Assembly (NCBI GenBank): GCA_017557005.1
Contig: JAFZFZ010000030.1
Coordinates: forward strand, 1-40,573
DNA: 40,573 nucleotides
Reading direction: 5' to 3'
From: Bacteroidaceae bacterium
GTDB taxonomy: Bacteria > Bacteroidota > Bacteroidia > Bacteroidales > Bacteroidaceae
How positions within the stretch are numbered: position 1 is the first letter of the stretch; each line of letters opens with the position of its first letter. The translations under genes were made by a program, and so were the position numbers. The notes below the pieces were generated by a model, which saw only the letters and a list, made by a program, of their open reading frames with translations, was not told where the DNA came from and ran no database searches. Shown here one piece after another: positions 17,305-26,755 of the stretch.

Positions 17305-19593
17305 ATGCTTTTCCGCCGTCTCCTCCCTCTCTGCCTCATCATTGCCTCCTGCTCCACGGTGAAAAATCTCCCCGAAGGCGAACTCCTCTACCTCGGGACA
17401 CGAAAGGTGGCAGTATCCGACAGTTCATTCTCGCCCCTTCGTGACAAGGCTATCGGCGAGGCCAAGACAGCTTTCGTATCACCCCCCAACAACGCCCTGT
17501 TTGGAAGTTCGCGCTTCAGACTCCCTCTCCCCATCGGACTATGGGCCTATAACGCATTTGTTGGCGACTCCACTCGACTCGGCCGGTGGATGTTCGACAT
17601 CTTCGCTTCGCAACCCATCCTTGTATCCACAGTAAACCCACCCTTCCGTGTTGAGGCAGCTCGCAACACACTTAGAAACTTCGGCTATTTTGACAACCGA
17701 GTCACCTATCATATCGACACGCTACGCAACCCCAGGAAGGCATTCCTATCGTACGCCATACGGCTGGGTAATCCACTATACTACAGCGACGTCTCCTACC
17801 GCAAGTTTGCGTCCCCGATGGACAGTCTCATACATCAAACATGGGACCATCGTCTGATCCGCCCCAAAGAGCAACTCAGCTATGCCTCCCTAAGCGGCGA
17901 GCGCAATCGCCTCTTCACGCTCTTCCGCAAGCATGGCTACTACTTCTTCAGTCCCGACATGATTCAGATTCTTGCCGACACCACACTCCATCCCGGAAAG
18001 GCCTCCATACGCATCGAGCTACACGAATCGCTCCCCCCGCATGCCATCAAGCCATGGCACATAGGCACCACGAGCATCGCCCTACGCAACACTCCATACG
18101 AAACGCTCCCCGATACGTTACAGAGTGCCTCATTCACCTATATATATAAAGGTCGCCCCCCACTCCGAGTACCCCTACTCTCTTCCCGATTAAGCTACCG
18201 TCGGGGGGAGCTCTACTCACCCATCGGACAAGAAACCACGCAGCGCGACCTCAACAGATTAGGCATCTTCAGCGGCGTAAACATCAACTACATCCCACGC
18301 GACAGCACCTATCGCAGCGATACACTCGATGTCCACATCAGCGCTCTGCTCGAGCCGCCCTACGAACTCTCGTTCGAAAGCAACCTCACTGCCAAGAGCA
18401 ACGATCAGATAGGTCCAGGCGTAGTGTTTACGCTTTCGCGCAAAAACCTGTTCCGCATGGCCGACATATCGAAACTTCGTCTGAAGGGGTCGTACGAATG
18501 GCAAACCAACCGTACCTTACGACGCGAGAGCTCTGTGGTCAACTCCTTCGACCTCGGTGCCGATGCATCGATATCTGTGCCACTGCTCCTCTTTCCTGGA
18601 GGCTACCGCTATCACTACCGCTTCCCCGCCTCCACCACGGCACGCCTCTATGTTGACTGGCTCAACAGGGGCGGCTTCTTCCGCATGCTGGCATTTGGCG
18701 GCAACCTCACTTATGCCTTCTCCACATCTGACCGAGTAACACATAGCGTCAGCCCCTTCCGACTCACCTTCAACACCTTGGAGGAGACCACCCAACGCTT
18801 CGACTCGGTCATGACAGCCAACCCCGCCATCGGCTTCTCCTTCCGCGACCAATTTATCCCCTCCTTCTCTTACACCATCACCTACGACAACACCGCCACC
18901 CATCCTCGCCATCCAGGCAAGGTGACAGCCACCGTTGCTTCAGCTGGTGCAGCCACCTCCTTGCTCTATGCCGCCATGGGCAAACCCTTCAGCATGCGTG
19001 GCAAGACCCTGCTGGACACGCCCTACGCACAGTTTCTCAAGGGCTACGTCGAAGCTTGCCGCTACTACCACATTCGTCCACACCATACACTTGCCACACG
19101 CATCATATGCGGTGCCATCTATGCCTATGGCAATAGCTATGCCGTGCCCTTCAGTGAGCAGTTTTATGTGGGTGGAGCCAATGACATACGCGCCTTTCCG
19201 CTGCGTGGCATCGGCCCTGGACGCTACCACTCTACAGGACGCTATGCCTATATCGACCATACCGGCGACTTCAAATTGGAGGCCAACATCGAATGGCGCT
19301 TCCCCCTTGCGGGAGAGCTAAAGGGAGCCCTGTTTGCTGATGCCGGCAACGTATGGCTACTCCGCACTGACGCTATACGCCCCGAAGCCACCTTCCGCCT
19401 ACACACCTTACCGCAAAGCATCGCCCTGGGCAGTGGCATCGGACTGCGCTACAACCTACGCCTTCTCCTCTTGCGTCTCGACATAGGCATACCCATCCAT
19501 CTCCCTTATGCCACCTCACGCCGCGGCTACTACAATGTACCCCATTTCGGCAAGGCGCTCTGCTTTCACTTTGCAGTAGGATACCCTTTCTAA
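17305..19593 (+). CDS. tamL: TamL: lipoprotein-type TamA/Omp85 protein
   Basis: 762 residues. Omp85-family outer-membrane barrel partner of TamB. It begins with a lipoprotein signal, MLFRRLLPLCLIIASC with Cys 16 as the lipidated residue, the feature distinguishing Bacteroidota TamL from proteobacterial TamA. POTRA-like periplasmic repeats occupy about 30-350, then a 16-stranded-barrel region from about 360 with the conserved strap segment DIRAFPLRGIGPGRY and, at the end, a terminal-Phe strand HFAVGYPF acting as the barrel signal. It is co-transcribed with tamB (24-bp gap). It lacks any other domain; length is typical. Confidence 0.9.
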   Translation: MLFRRLLPLCLIIASCSTVKNLPEGELLYLGTRKVAVSDSSFSPLRDKAIGEAKTAFVSPPNNALFGSSRFRLPLPIGLWAYNAFVGDSTRLGRWMFDIFASQPILVSTVNPPFRVEAARNTLRNFGYFDNRVTYHIDTLRNPRKAFLSYAIRLGNPLYYSDVSYRKFASPMDSLIHQTWDHRLIRPKEQLSYASLSGERNRLFTLFRKHGYYFFSPDMIQILADTTLHPGKASIRIELHESLPPHAIKPWHIGTTSIALRNTPYETLPDTLQSASFTYIYKGRPPLRVPLLSSRLSYRRGELYSPIGQETTQRDLNRLGIFSGVNINYIPRDSTYRSDTLDVHISALLEPPYELSFESNLTAKSNDQIGPGVVFTLSRKNLFRMADISKLRLKGSYEWQTNRTLRRESSVVNSFDLGADASISVPLLLFPGGYRYHYRFPASTTARLYVDWLNRGGFFRMLAFGGNLTYAFSTSDRVTHSVSPFRLTFNTLEETTQRFDSVMTANPAIGFSFRDQFIPSFSYTITYDNTATHPRHPGKVTATVASAGAATSLLYAAMGKPFSMRGKTLLDTPYAQFLKGYVEACRYYHIRPHHTLATRIICGAIYAYGNSYAVPFSEQFYVGGANDIRAFPLRGIGPGRYHSTGRYAYIDHTGDFKLEANIEWRFPLAGELKGALFADAGNVWLLRTDAIRPEATFRLHTLPQSIALGSGIGLRYNLRLLLLRLDIGIPIHLPYATSRRGYYNVPHFGKALCFHFAVGYPF

Positions 19594-19644
19594 CAGATAA
19601 AGAGCCGCTCCGATATAGCCAACGAGCAAGTTTATCAGCTAAAA

Positions 19645-19676
19645 TTTGGTCAATCACAAAGTTGTTGCTAATTTTA
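19645..19676 (+). promoter_or_regulatory. Predicted promoter of the GH127-type gene
   Basis: TTTG (19645-19648), 20-nt spacer, TAATTTTA (19669-19676), one base off the -7 consensus. Start would be near 19683, 28 nt before the ATG at 19711. Confidence 0.55.
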
Positions 19677-19710
19677 CACAGAATTATATAAATATAAATT
19701 ATATCCCATA

Positions 19711-22700
19711 ATGAACACACGCAAACTACTGCTCGCTGGCTGCATGGCCCTTGCCACAGCCACAACAAGCTTTGCGCAGAGCAAACTCTATCCACACCTG
19801 TTTGACCTCAAGGAGGTAACCCTCACCGACGGCATGTTCAAGACAGCCCTCGACATCAACAACGCCACCTTGCTTGAATACGATGTCGACCGCCTGCTCA
19901 CCCCCTATTTCCGCCAAGCGGGATTCACCGAGTGGGAGTCGCAGCACCCCAACTTCCCCAACTGGGGATCGGGCAACTTCCGTCTCGACGGACATGTGGG
20001 CGGGCACTACCTCTCGGCCCTCGCCCTGGCCTATGCCGCAACAGAAGATGAAGTCATGCGTGCCACAATGAAAGAGCGCATGGAGTATATGATTGATAAG
20101 ATGGCCCAATGCCAGGCCGTATTCGACAATAATACCGACGGACTCTATGGTTATGTGGGCGGACTCCCCGACAACGGTGTGTGGACAGGCCTCTACCATG
20201 GCGACCTCACAAAGTTCAATCAAAACCGCGGCAACGTACCCCTCTACACCATCCATAAGGTGTTTGCAGGTTTCCGCGACGCATGGCTCTATGCCGGCAA
20301 CGAGAAGGCACGCGAGTGCTTCCTCAAGATGTGCGATTGGGGCGTAAACCTCATCAGCAACCTCAACGACAGCCAGATGCAGGACGTGCTCAACACCGAG
20401 CATGGCGGCATCAATGAGATGTTTGCCGATGCCTATCAGATGACAGGCGACGAGCGCTACCTCACCGCTGCCCACCGCTATGCTCACCGCACGATGATTG
20501 ACAACATGCAGACGGTGAACACCAACTTCCTCAGCAACAAGCATGCCAACACGCAGGTACCGAAGTACATCGGATTCGTGCGTTTGGCCCAGCAAGACTA
20601 CGATGCGCAATACACCATCAAGAAGAACCAGCTGAGCACGTCGGCTCGCAACTTCTGGACCGACGTAGTAGAAAACCGCACCGTAGCGTTGGGTGGCAAC
20701 AGCGTAAATGAGCACTTCGTGCAGCACAGCAACAGCCACTACCACATCACCATGACCGATGGTCCCGAGAGCTGTAACACCAACAACATGCTCAAGCTCA
20801 CCGAAGACCTCTTTGCTGACGAGGCACATAGCAAGTATGGCGACTTCTACGAGATGGCCATGTTCAACCACATCCTCTCCACCCAGCACCCCGAGACAGG
20901 CGGCTACGTCTATTTCACCTCACTGCGTCCCCAGCACTACCGCATGTATTCGCAAGTGAACCAAGGCATGTGGTGCTGCGTAGGTACAGGTATGGAGAAC
21001 CACAGCAAGTATGGCGAGTTCGTCTATAGTCGCGACACCGAGGCCAACACCCTTTACGTGAACCTCTTCGTACCTTCACAACTGAAGAACGCCACCTATG
21101 CTCTCACCCAGCAGACCCGCTTCCCCTACGAGCAGGGCACCACGCTCACCATCGACAAGGACGGCACCTACACCATCGCCATCCGCAAGCCCTCATGGTG
21201 CGGCAACTTCGGCCTCACCATCAACAGCACCTCAAAGGAGGTAACCGAGGCCAATGGCTACATGCACCTCAAAGGTAGCTGGAAAACAGGCGACGTCATC
21301 AACGTATCGCTCCCTATGCACCTCAACTATCTCCCCTGCCCCGGCTACGATGCCTACATAGCCTTGCGCTATGGTCCCATCTTGCTTGGCGCCATCACCA
21401 GCACTGAGAACCTCACAGGTCAGCACGCAGGCGAGGGCCGCATGGACCATGCCCCCGGCCAAGGCACCCAGCTAAGCCTCACCTCGGCCCCCATGCTCAT
21501 TGGCAACCGTGCCCACGTGCTCGACTCCATCTATATGGTCGATGCCGAGAAGCTACACTTCAAAATACGCCCCGGACTCTACAACAGCGAGCGTTGGCAC
21601 GACCTCACCCTGCAACCCTTCTACACCATCCACGAGGCACGCTACATGACCTACTGGCAACAGCTCACCGCCGCTGAGTGGGAAGAGATACGCCAGCAGG
21701 TGATGGCCGAAGAGGAGGCACTGATGAAGCTCAATAACCGCACCCTCGACTACGTAGCCACCGGCGAGCAGCAGAGCGATGCTGGCCACGCCCTGCAGGG
21801 CACCTTCAGCAAGGGCTCTTACGATGGCGAATTCTACGTCGATGCGCAGAGCGGTCAATGGTTCAGCTACCAGCTCGCCACACAAGGCGTTAAGGACAAC
21901 GTGTCACTCATGTGCCGCTTCCACTCGGCCGATGCCGGACGCGTAGTCACCATCACCATCAACGGCAAGCGCTTCACCACCATGACCCTGGAGCAGAAAT
22001 CCTTCAGCGGCCATTACAACTGGGAGCAACCCATCAGTGAAGAGCTGCTCATGGTCAATGGCGTACTCCCTGACAGCATCACCGTGCGCTTCCATGCCTC
22101 GGGCAACACCCCCGCTCCGGGACTCTACTACCTGCGCCTGCTCAAGGACTATGAGGCCAAGCCCCTCTACACCTTCGTATGCTCTCAGTGGATATCGGGC
22201 GATGATGCACGTGTCAACAAGGTCACCTACGATACCGAAGCCAACACCATCATCGTACACGGCAAGCAGGGCACTAACAACATAGCCCTGCAATATGCCC
22301 CCTACTACGACGACTGCTGCTACATCACCCGCGAGCACCAATACTTCACCGTATGTGGCAGCCCCCTGCGCCGCACCAGCGGTTCGTCATACCTCTGGTG
22401 GCTTGGTGGCGCCAACCACGGCAGCCAAGTAGCCCCCACCTATACAATCACGACTGCCGATGGGCAGTCGCTGTTTGTTTGGGACATCACGAAGAGCGGA
22501 CTCAACGACTATATGAAAGATGAGATTATCAACTTCTCAGCCAACGGCCAAGCCATGAACACCGTGTTCGGACTCACCAGCACCAAGAGCGACGGCACCG
22601 CCACCATCAGCGACATCTGCTTCTACACACGCAACGACCTCGTCACCCGCTACCCCGAGATGCAGAAGTACCTTGGCCTACCCGACGGCATCACCGCCAC

Positions 22701-22815
22701 ACTATCAGCCACATCCACTCACATTTATAGTCTCAACGGCACCAAGATGGCCCACGATGCCCCGCTCAGCCAAGGCATCTACATCATCAATGGCGAGAAA
22801 AGGCTCACCCGCTAA
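19711..22815 (+). CDS. Secreted GH127-type glycosidase (DUF1680)
   Basis: 1034 residues; signal peptide MNTRKLLLAGCMALATATTS then FAQ. The main domain (about 30-650) is the DUF1680/GH127 alpha-barrel fold; characterised members are beta-L-arabinofuranosidases acting on plant arabinans and glycoproteins. Residues matching the zinc-thiolate active site are present: E334 (GNSVNEHF, acid/base), E353 and C355 (GPESCNTNN), and the adjacent pair C422-C423 (WCCVGTGMEN). The C-terminal ~380 residues are beta-sandwich-like and unidentified, ending in IYSLNGTKMA...GIYIINGEKR, which resembles a type IX secretion sorting tail and would place the enzyme on the cell surface. Own promoter; no SusC/SusD pair nearby, so it is not in an obvious polysaccharide-utilisation locus. 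Substrate is inferred from the family only. Confidence 0.88.
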   Translation: MNTRKLLLAGCMALATATTSFAQSKLYPHLFDLKEVTLTDGMFKTALDINNATLLEYDVDRLLTPYFRQAGFTEWESQHPNFPNWGSGNFRLDGHVGGHYLSALALAYAATEDEVMRATMKERMEYMIDKMAQCQAVFDNNTDGLYGYVGGLPDNGVWTGLYHGDLTKFNQNRGNVPLYTIHKVFAGFRDAWLYAGNEKARECFLKMCDWGVNLISNLNDSQMQDVLNTEHGGINEMFADAYQMTGDERYLTAAHRYAHRTMIDNMQTVNTNFLSNKHANTQVPKYIGFVRLAQQDYDAQYTIKKNQLSTSARNFWTDVVENRTVALGGNSVNEHFVQHSNSHYHITMTDGPESCNTNNMLKLTEDLFADEAHSKYGDFYEMAMFNHILSTQHPETGGYVYFTSLRPQHYRMYSQVNQGMWCCVGTGMENHSKYGEFVYSRDTEANTLYVNLFVPSQLKNATYALTQQTRFPYEQGTTLTIDKDGTYTIAIRKPSWCGNFGLTINSTSKEVTEANGYMHLKGSWKTGDVINVSLPMHLNYLPCPGYDAYIALRYGPILLGAITSTENLTGQHAGEGRMDHAPGQGTQLSLTSAPMLIGNRAHVLDSIYMVDAEKLHFKIRPGLYNSERWHDLTLQPFYTIHEARYMTYWQQLTAAEWEEIRQQVMAEEEALMKLNNRTLDYVATGEQQSDAGHALQGTFSKGSYDGEFYVDAQSGQWFSYQLATQGVKDNVSLMCRFHSADAGRVVTITINGKRFTTMTLEQKSFSGHYNWEQPISEELLMVNGVLPDSITVRFHASGNTPAPGLYYLRLLKDYEAKPLYTFVCSQWISGDDARVNKVTYDTEANTIIVHGKQGTNNIALQYAPYYDDCCYITREHQYFTVCGSPLRRTSGSSYLWWLGGANHGSQVAPTYTITTADGQSLFVWDITKSGLNDYMKDEIINFSANGQAMNTVFGLTSTKSDGTATISDICFYTRNDLVTRYPEMQKYLGLPDGITATLSATSTHIYSLNGTKMAHDAPLSQGIYIINGEKRLTR

Positions 22816-22872
22816 AGCGCTCGATTTATAAAAAAAATCACGTTTCATCAATCATAAATAAAAAAATAATCG

Positions 22873-22880
22873 TACCTTTA
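22873..22880 (+). promoter_or_regulatory. -7-like element before tkt
   Basis: TACCTTTA, one base from consensus; no TTTG at the correct upstream distance. It would give tkt a leader of about 90 nt. Confidence 0.35.
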
Positions 22881-22974
22881 CACGTGATATGGTGTGCAAA
22901 TGAAAATCTGCACCCATCATCCTATTAAGAAAGACAATTATATTCACTAATCATTTCATAAAAATCGAACGATT

Positions 22975-24990
22975 ATGAACGACAAAATCCTTATGAACAA
23001 AGCAGCGGACAACATCCGTATCCTTGCTGCTTCAATGGTAGAAAAGGCAAAGTCAGGTCACCCCGGTGGTGCTATGGGCGGTGCCGATTTCATCAACGTA
23101 CTCTATAGCGAGTTCCTCGAGTACGACCCCAAGAACCCCTACTGGGAGGGTCGCGACCGTTTCTTCCTCGATCCCGGTCACATGGCACCCATGCTCTATG
23201 CTCAGTTGGCATTGGCAGGCAAGTTCACTCTCGATGAGCTCGCACAGCTCCGTCAGTGGGGCAGCCCCACACCTGGTCACCCTGAGGTAGACCTCGCACG
23301 TGGTATCGAAAACACCTCTGGTCCCCTCGGCCAAGGCCACACCTTCGCAGTAGGTGCAGCCATCGCAGCCAAGTTCCTCAAGGCACGCTTGGGCGATGTA
23401 ATGGGTCAGACCATCTATGCATACATCTCTGACGGTGGTATCCAGGAAGAGATTTCACAGGGCGCAGGCCGCATCGCCGGTACCCTCGGTTTGGACAACC
23501 TCATCATGTTCTACGACAGCAACGACATCCAGCTCTCTACCACATGTCACGAGGTAACATGCGAAGACGTAGCCAAGAAGTACGAGGCATGGAACTGGAA
23601 GGTTATCTCTATCAACGGTAACGACCCCGACGAGATCCGTGCAGCCATCATCGAGGCTAAGGCAGAGACCGAGCGCCCCACCCTCATCATCGGTAAGACC
23701 GTAATGGGTAAGGGAGCCCTCAAGGCCGACGGTAGCAGCTACGAGAACAACTGCGCTACACACGGTGCACCTCTCGGTGGCGACGCCTATGCCAACACCA
23801 TCAAGAACCTCGGTGGCGACCCCACCAACCCATTCCAGATCTTCCCCGAGGTACAGGAGCTCTACGCAAAGCGTGCTGCTGAGCTTGAGAAGATCGTAGC
23901 TGAGAAGTATGCTGCTAAGGCTGCTTGGGCTGCTGCTAACCCCGACCTCGCCGTGAAGATGGCTGAGTGGTTTGCAGGCAAGGCACCTCAGGTAGATTGG
24001 AGCGCTGTTCAGCAGAAGGCCAACGATGCTACCCGTAACGCATCAGCAGCCGTACTTGGTGTTCTCGCTACACAGGTTGAAAACATGATCGTAGCTTCGG
24101 CCGACCTCTCTAACTCAGATAAGACCGACGGCTTCCTCAAGAAGACCCACGCACTCACTAAGGGCGACTTCAGCGGTGCCTTCTTCCAGGCAGGTGTTGC
24201 TGAGCTCACCATGGCTTGCTGCTGCATCGGTATGGCCCTCCACGGTGGTGTTATCGCCGCTTGCGGTACCTTCTTCGTATTCTCTGACTACATGAAGCCC
24301 GCCGTACGTATGGCAGCCCTTATGGAGCTCCCCGTTAAGTTCATCTGGACACACGACGCCTTCCGCGTAGGTGAGGATGGTCCTACCCACGAGCCCGTAG
24401 AGCAAGAGGCACAGATCCGTCTCATGGAGAAGCTCAAGAACCACAAGGGTCACAACTCAATGCTCGTGCTCCGTCCTGCCGATGCAGAGGAGACCACCGA
24501 GTGCTGGCGTTTGGCAATGGAGAACACCTCTACACCTACCGCCCTCATCCTCTCACGTCAGAACATCAAGAACCTCCCCGAGGGCAACGACTACGCACAA
24601 GCTGCTAAGGGTGCCTACGTAGTAGCAGGTTCAGATGCCGATGCTGATGTAATCCTCGTAGCTTCAGGTTCAGAGGTTTCAACCCTCGTTGCTGGTGCAG
24701 AGAAGCTTCGTGCCGACGGTGTGAAGTGCTCTATCGTGAGCGTACCCTCTGAGGGTCTCTTCCGCAGCCAGTGCCCCGAGTATCAGGCACAGGTATTGCC
24801 CGCAGGTGTCAAGAAGTTTGGTCTCACCGCAGGCTTGCCCGTTAACCTCCAAGGACTCGTTCCTGCTCACGAAGGTAAGGTATGGGGTCTCGAGAGCTTT
24901 GGTTTCTCAGCTCCCTACACCGTACTCGACGAGAAGCTCGGCTTCACCGCAGAGAACGTATACAACCAAGTGAAAGCACTTTTAAATTAA
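22975..24990 (+). CDS. tkt: Transketolase
   Basis: 671 residues. Thiamine-diphosphate enzyme moving two-carbon units between sugar phosphates (non-oxidative pentose phosphate pathway, cytoplasm). N-terminal KAKSGHPGGAMGGADF and DPGHMAPMLYAQ, ThDP/metal segment YISDGGIQEEISQGAG followed by FYDSNDIQLS, pyrimidine domain THDAFRVGEDGPTHEPVEQ, and the C-terminal domain from about 540. The SDGGIQEE form is a common Bacteroidota variant of the usual GDGxxxEG. Codon use is strongly biased (few codons per residue, C-ending), as expected for a highly expressed gene. The start at 22975 is used; a second Met at residue 7 is an alternative. rpiB follows after a hairpin. Confidence 0.97.
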   Translation: MNDKILMNKAADNIRILAASMVEKAKSGHPGGAMGGADFINVLYSEFLEYDPKNPYWEGRDRFFLDPGHMAPMLYAQLALAGKFTLDELAQLRQWGSPTPGHPEVDLARGIENTSGPLGQGHTFAVGAAIAAKFLKARLGDVMGQTIYAYISDGGIQEEISQGAGRIAGTLGLDNLIMFYDSNDIQLSTTCHEVTCEDVAKKYEAWNWKVISINGNDPDEIRAAIIEAKAETERPTLIIGKTVMGKGALKADGSSYENNCATHGAPLGGDAYANTIKNLGGDPTNPFQIFPEVQELYAKRAAELEKIVAEKYAAKAAWAAANPDLAVKMAEWFAGKAPQVDWSAVQQKANDATRNASAAVLGVLATQVENMIVASADLSNSDKTDGFLKKTHALTKGDFSGAFFQAGVAELTMACCCIGMALHGGVIAACGTFFVFSDYMKPAVRMAALMELPVKFIWTHDAFRVGEDGPTHEPVEQEAQIRLMEKLKNHKGHNSMLVLRPADAEETTECWRLAMENTSTPTALILSRQNIKNLPEGNDYAQAAKGAYVVAGSDADADVILVASGSEVSTLVAGAEKLRADGVKCSIVSVPSEGLFRSQCPEYQAQVLPAGVKKFGLTAGLPVNLQGLVPAHEGKVWGLESFGFSAPYTVLDEKLGFTAENVYNQVKALLN

Positions 24991-25010
24991 TAGTTAAAAG
25001 TTAAAAATTA

Positions 25011-25048
25011 AAACACTCATTGCGACGTCACTGTCGTGATGAGTGTTT
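25011..25048 (+). terminator. Hairpin between tkt and rpiB
   Basis: Sixteen-bp stem (25011-25026 with 25033-25048, arm AAACACTCATTGCGAC, two G-U pairs) and a 6-nt loop. It lies 20 bp after the tkt stop. It may terminate tkt or only attenuate read-through into rpiB. Confidence 0.6.
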
Positions 25049-25098
25049 CGATTAAATAACGATAATTAACCCGATTTAATTTTTAATTTTCAATTCTC

Positions 25099-25533
25099 AT
25101 GAAGACCATTGGATTAGCCAGCGACCACGCAGGCTACGAATTGAAAGAATACGTTAAGCAGTGGCTCGAAGCCAAGGGTTGGGAGTACAAAGACTTTGGT
25201 ACTTACAACACCGACAGCTGCGACTATGCCGACTACGGCCACCCCTTGGCCGAAGCTGTTGAGAGCGGTGAGTGCTACCCCGGCATTGCCATCTGCGGCA
25301 GCGGCGAAGGCATCGCCATGACACTCAACAAGCACCAAGGCATCCGTGCAGGTTTATGTTGGATTCCCGAGATTGCCCATCTCATCCGCCAGCACAACGA
25401 CGCCAACGTGCTCGTGATGCCCGGCCGCTTCATCGACACTGCCACGGCCTCAGCCATCATGGACGAGTTTTTCACCACTCCCTTTGAGGGCGGTCGTCAC
25501 CAAGCCCGCATCGACAAGATGCCCGTACGTTGA
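25099..25533 (+). CDS. rpiB: Ribose-5-phosphate isomerase B
   Basis: 144 residues; interconverts ribose-5-phosphate and ribulose-5-phosphate, feeding transketolase encoded just upstream. Family motifs: GLASDHAGYELKEYV at the N-terminus, the active-site Cys/Gly segment AICGSGEGIAM, NKHQGIRAGLCW and NDANVLVMPGRFI. Length is normal. An AT-rich 108-bp spacer containing a hairpin separates it from tkt; a separate weak promoter in the AT tract is possible. A strong terminator follows. Confidence 0.96.
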   Translation: MKTIGLASDHAGYELKEYVKQWLEAKGWEYKDFGTYNTDSCDYADYGHPLAEAVESGECYPGIAICGSGEGIAMTLNKHQGIRAGLCWIPEIAHLIRQHNDANVLVMPGRFIDTATASAIMDEFFTTPFEGGRHQARIDKMPVR

Positions 25534-25555
25534 TATCGCGACATCATAAATAATT

Positions 25556-25581
25556 GAGGGTGTGCCTTACGGCGCACCCTC
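25556..25581 (+). terminator. Intrinsic terminator after rpiB
   Basis: Eleven-bp GC-rich stem GAGGGTGTGCC/GGCGCACCCTC (one G-U pair) with tetraloop TTAC, followed by AGTTTATATT. It ends the tkt-rpiB unit. Confidence 0.85.
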
Positions 25582-25670
25582 AGTTTATATTATACATGAT
25601 CGTTCAAGGCATCTCTAATATTAATCAACCTCTTTTTCTTTTCTTTTTGAAAACTTTGGAACTAATATTT

Positions 25671-25722
25671 ATTATGCATACATTTGTCTTGGATATTACT
25701 TTTGCATATAGATATGCATAAT
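25671..25722 (+). promoter_or_regulatory. Sirtuin promoter flanked by a perfect inverted repeat
   Basis: The -7 element TACTTTTG (25697-25704) is bracketed by perfect 10-bp arms ATTATGCATA (25671-25680) and TATGCATAAT (25713-25722). A further inner half-site GCATAT begins at 25704. This looks like a regulator-binding arrangement. The leader to the ATG at 25825 would be about 115 nt and AT-rich. Confidence 0.45.
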
Positions 25723-25824
25723 ACGCCAAGTTTCTTACGATCTTTCGAAAAAAAGCTAAAGCGTCATTGAATTTTTGATCAGCTTTTGATATATATAATT
25801 GATTGATATGTAATAATAAGAATT

Positions 25825-26547
25825 TTGATAATTGATATGAGCCAGAAGAAAAGGATAGTAGTGTTTACAGGTGCAGGTGTCAGTGCTGATAGCGGAATTG
25901 CAACCTTTCGTGATGCTGACGGTCTCTGGGCGAACTACCGTATTGAAGAAGTTTGCACTCCCGAGGCATTGAAAAATAACAGAGCAAAGGTTATCGAATT
26001 CTATAATTTACGCCGCAAAGAGTCTTTGACAAAGAAGCCCAATGAGGGTCATATTGCTATTGCCGAGTTAGAACAATGGGCCGATGTTTGTGTAATAACT
26101 CAGAATGTAGATAACCTCCATGAACAGGCTGGCTCAACACGCGTATTACACCTTCACGGAGAACTGATGAAGTTGCGTTCAGAGGAAAATCCCGAACTTA
26201 TATATGATATTAACGAAGGATGGGAGCAAAGCTTGGATGAACGTGGCGAGGATGGCGCATTGTTACGCCCTCATATTGTATTTTTTGGAGAAGATGTACC
26301 TATGTTCGAAACAGCAAGCCTGATTGTCGAGCATGCAGATATTCTAATAGTTGTCGGGACTTCTCTTGCAGTATATCCAGCAGCTTCATTGGTGTACTTT
26401 ATGCGTGACAAACAGGTGCCAATTTATTTAGTTGATCCAGGAATGCCAGACACATCAATGATAAGCAATCCATTGACCCATATCAAAGAGCGTGGAGCTA
26501 TAGGGCTTCCTCTCTTGGTAGAAAAACTACGCAAAGAGCTGGCCTAA
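25825..26547 (+). CDS. Sir2-family NAD-dependent deacylase, zinc ligands absent
   Basis: 240 residues. Sirtuins remove acyl groups from lysines using NAD+. Motifs: GAGVSADSGIATFRD (NAD binding, 16-30), TQNVDNLHEQAG, catalytic H111 in HLHGEL, RPHIVFFGE and VVGTSLAVYPAA. Where most bacterial sirtuins carry two CxxC pairs for structural zinc, this protein has the Cys-free stretch KLRSEENPELIYDI, so it belongs to the zinc-less subgroup seen in Bacteroidota. Start may be 25825 (MIIDMSQ) or 25837 (MSQKKR). Single gene with its own promoter region; the stretch after it (26548-26696) holds no supported gene. Confidence 0.9.
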   Translation: MIIDMSQKKRIVVFTGAGVSADSGIATFRDADGLWANYRIEEVCTPEALKNNRAKVIEFYNLRRKESLTKKPNEGHIAIAELEQWADVCVITQNVDNLHEQAGSTRVLHLHGELMKLRSEENPELIYDINEGWEQSLDERGEDGALLRPHIVFFGEDVPMFETASLIVEHADILIVVGTSLAVYPAASLVYFMRDKQVPIYLVDPGMPDTSMISNPLTHIKERGAIGLPLLVEKLRKELA

Positions 26548-26696
26548 CGACTCAACCTATACAAGGGAGAAGAATCATTGAGGTCCGTTCAAGGGCGAAG
26601 AAGAAGTAATCGAGTGGTTGTAGTATATCAATATGGAAGAATGCTTTGGTAATAGAGAATAGGAATTAACACCGACTGGTATACTAATCATACAAA

Positions 26697-26735
26697 ATCT
26701 TCAAGGTCTGGTCTGCGCCTATCCCATAAGACATT
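26697..26735 (-). repeat. Hairpin repeat family, copy C (degenerate)
   Basis: Weakly conserved copy with the words AAATCTTCAAGGTCT and GCGCCTATCCCATAAGACATTG, in the same place relative to the 118-residue gene as copy D has to the 129-residue gene. The stem is poorly preserved. Confidence 0.4.
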
Positions 26736-26755
26736 GCATTCTTATTTAATTTTCT

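Noticed and set aside
19726..20889. 387-codon minus-strand frame inside the GH127-type gene
   Set aside because: Antisense shadow in a GC-rich gene; valine/glycine/histidine-rich with no motif, while the plus frame has signal peptide and active-site residues.
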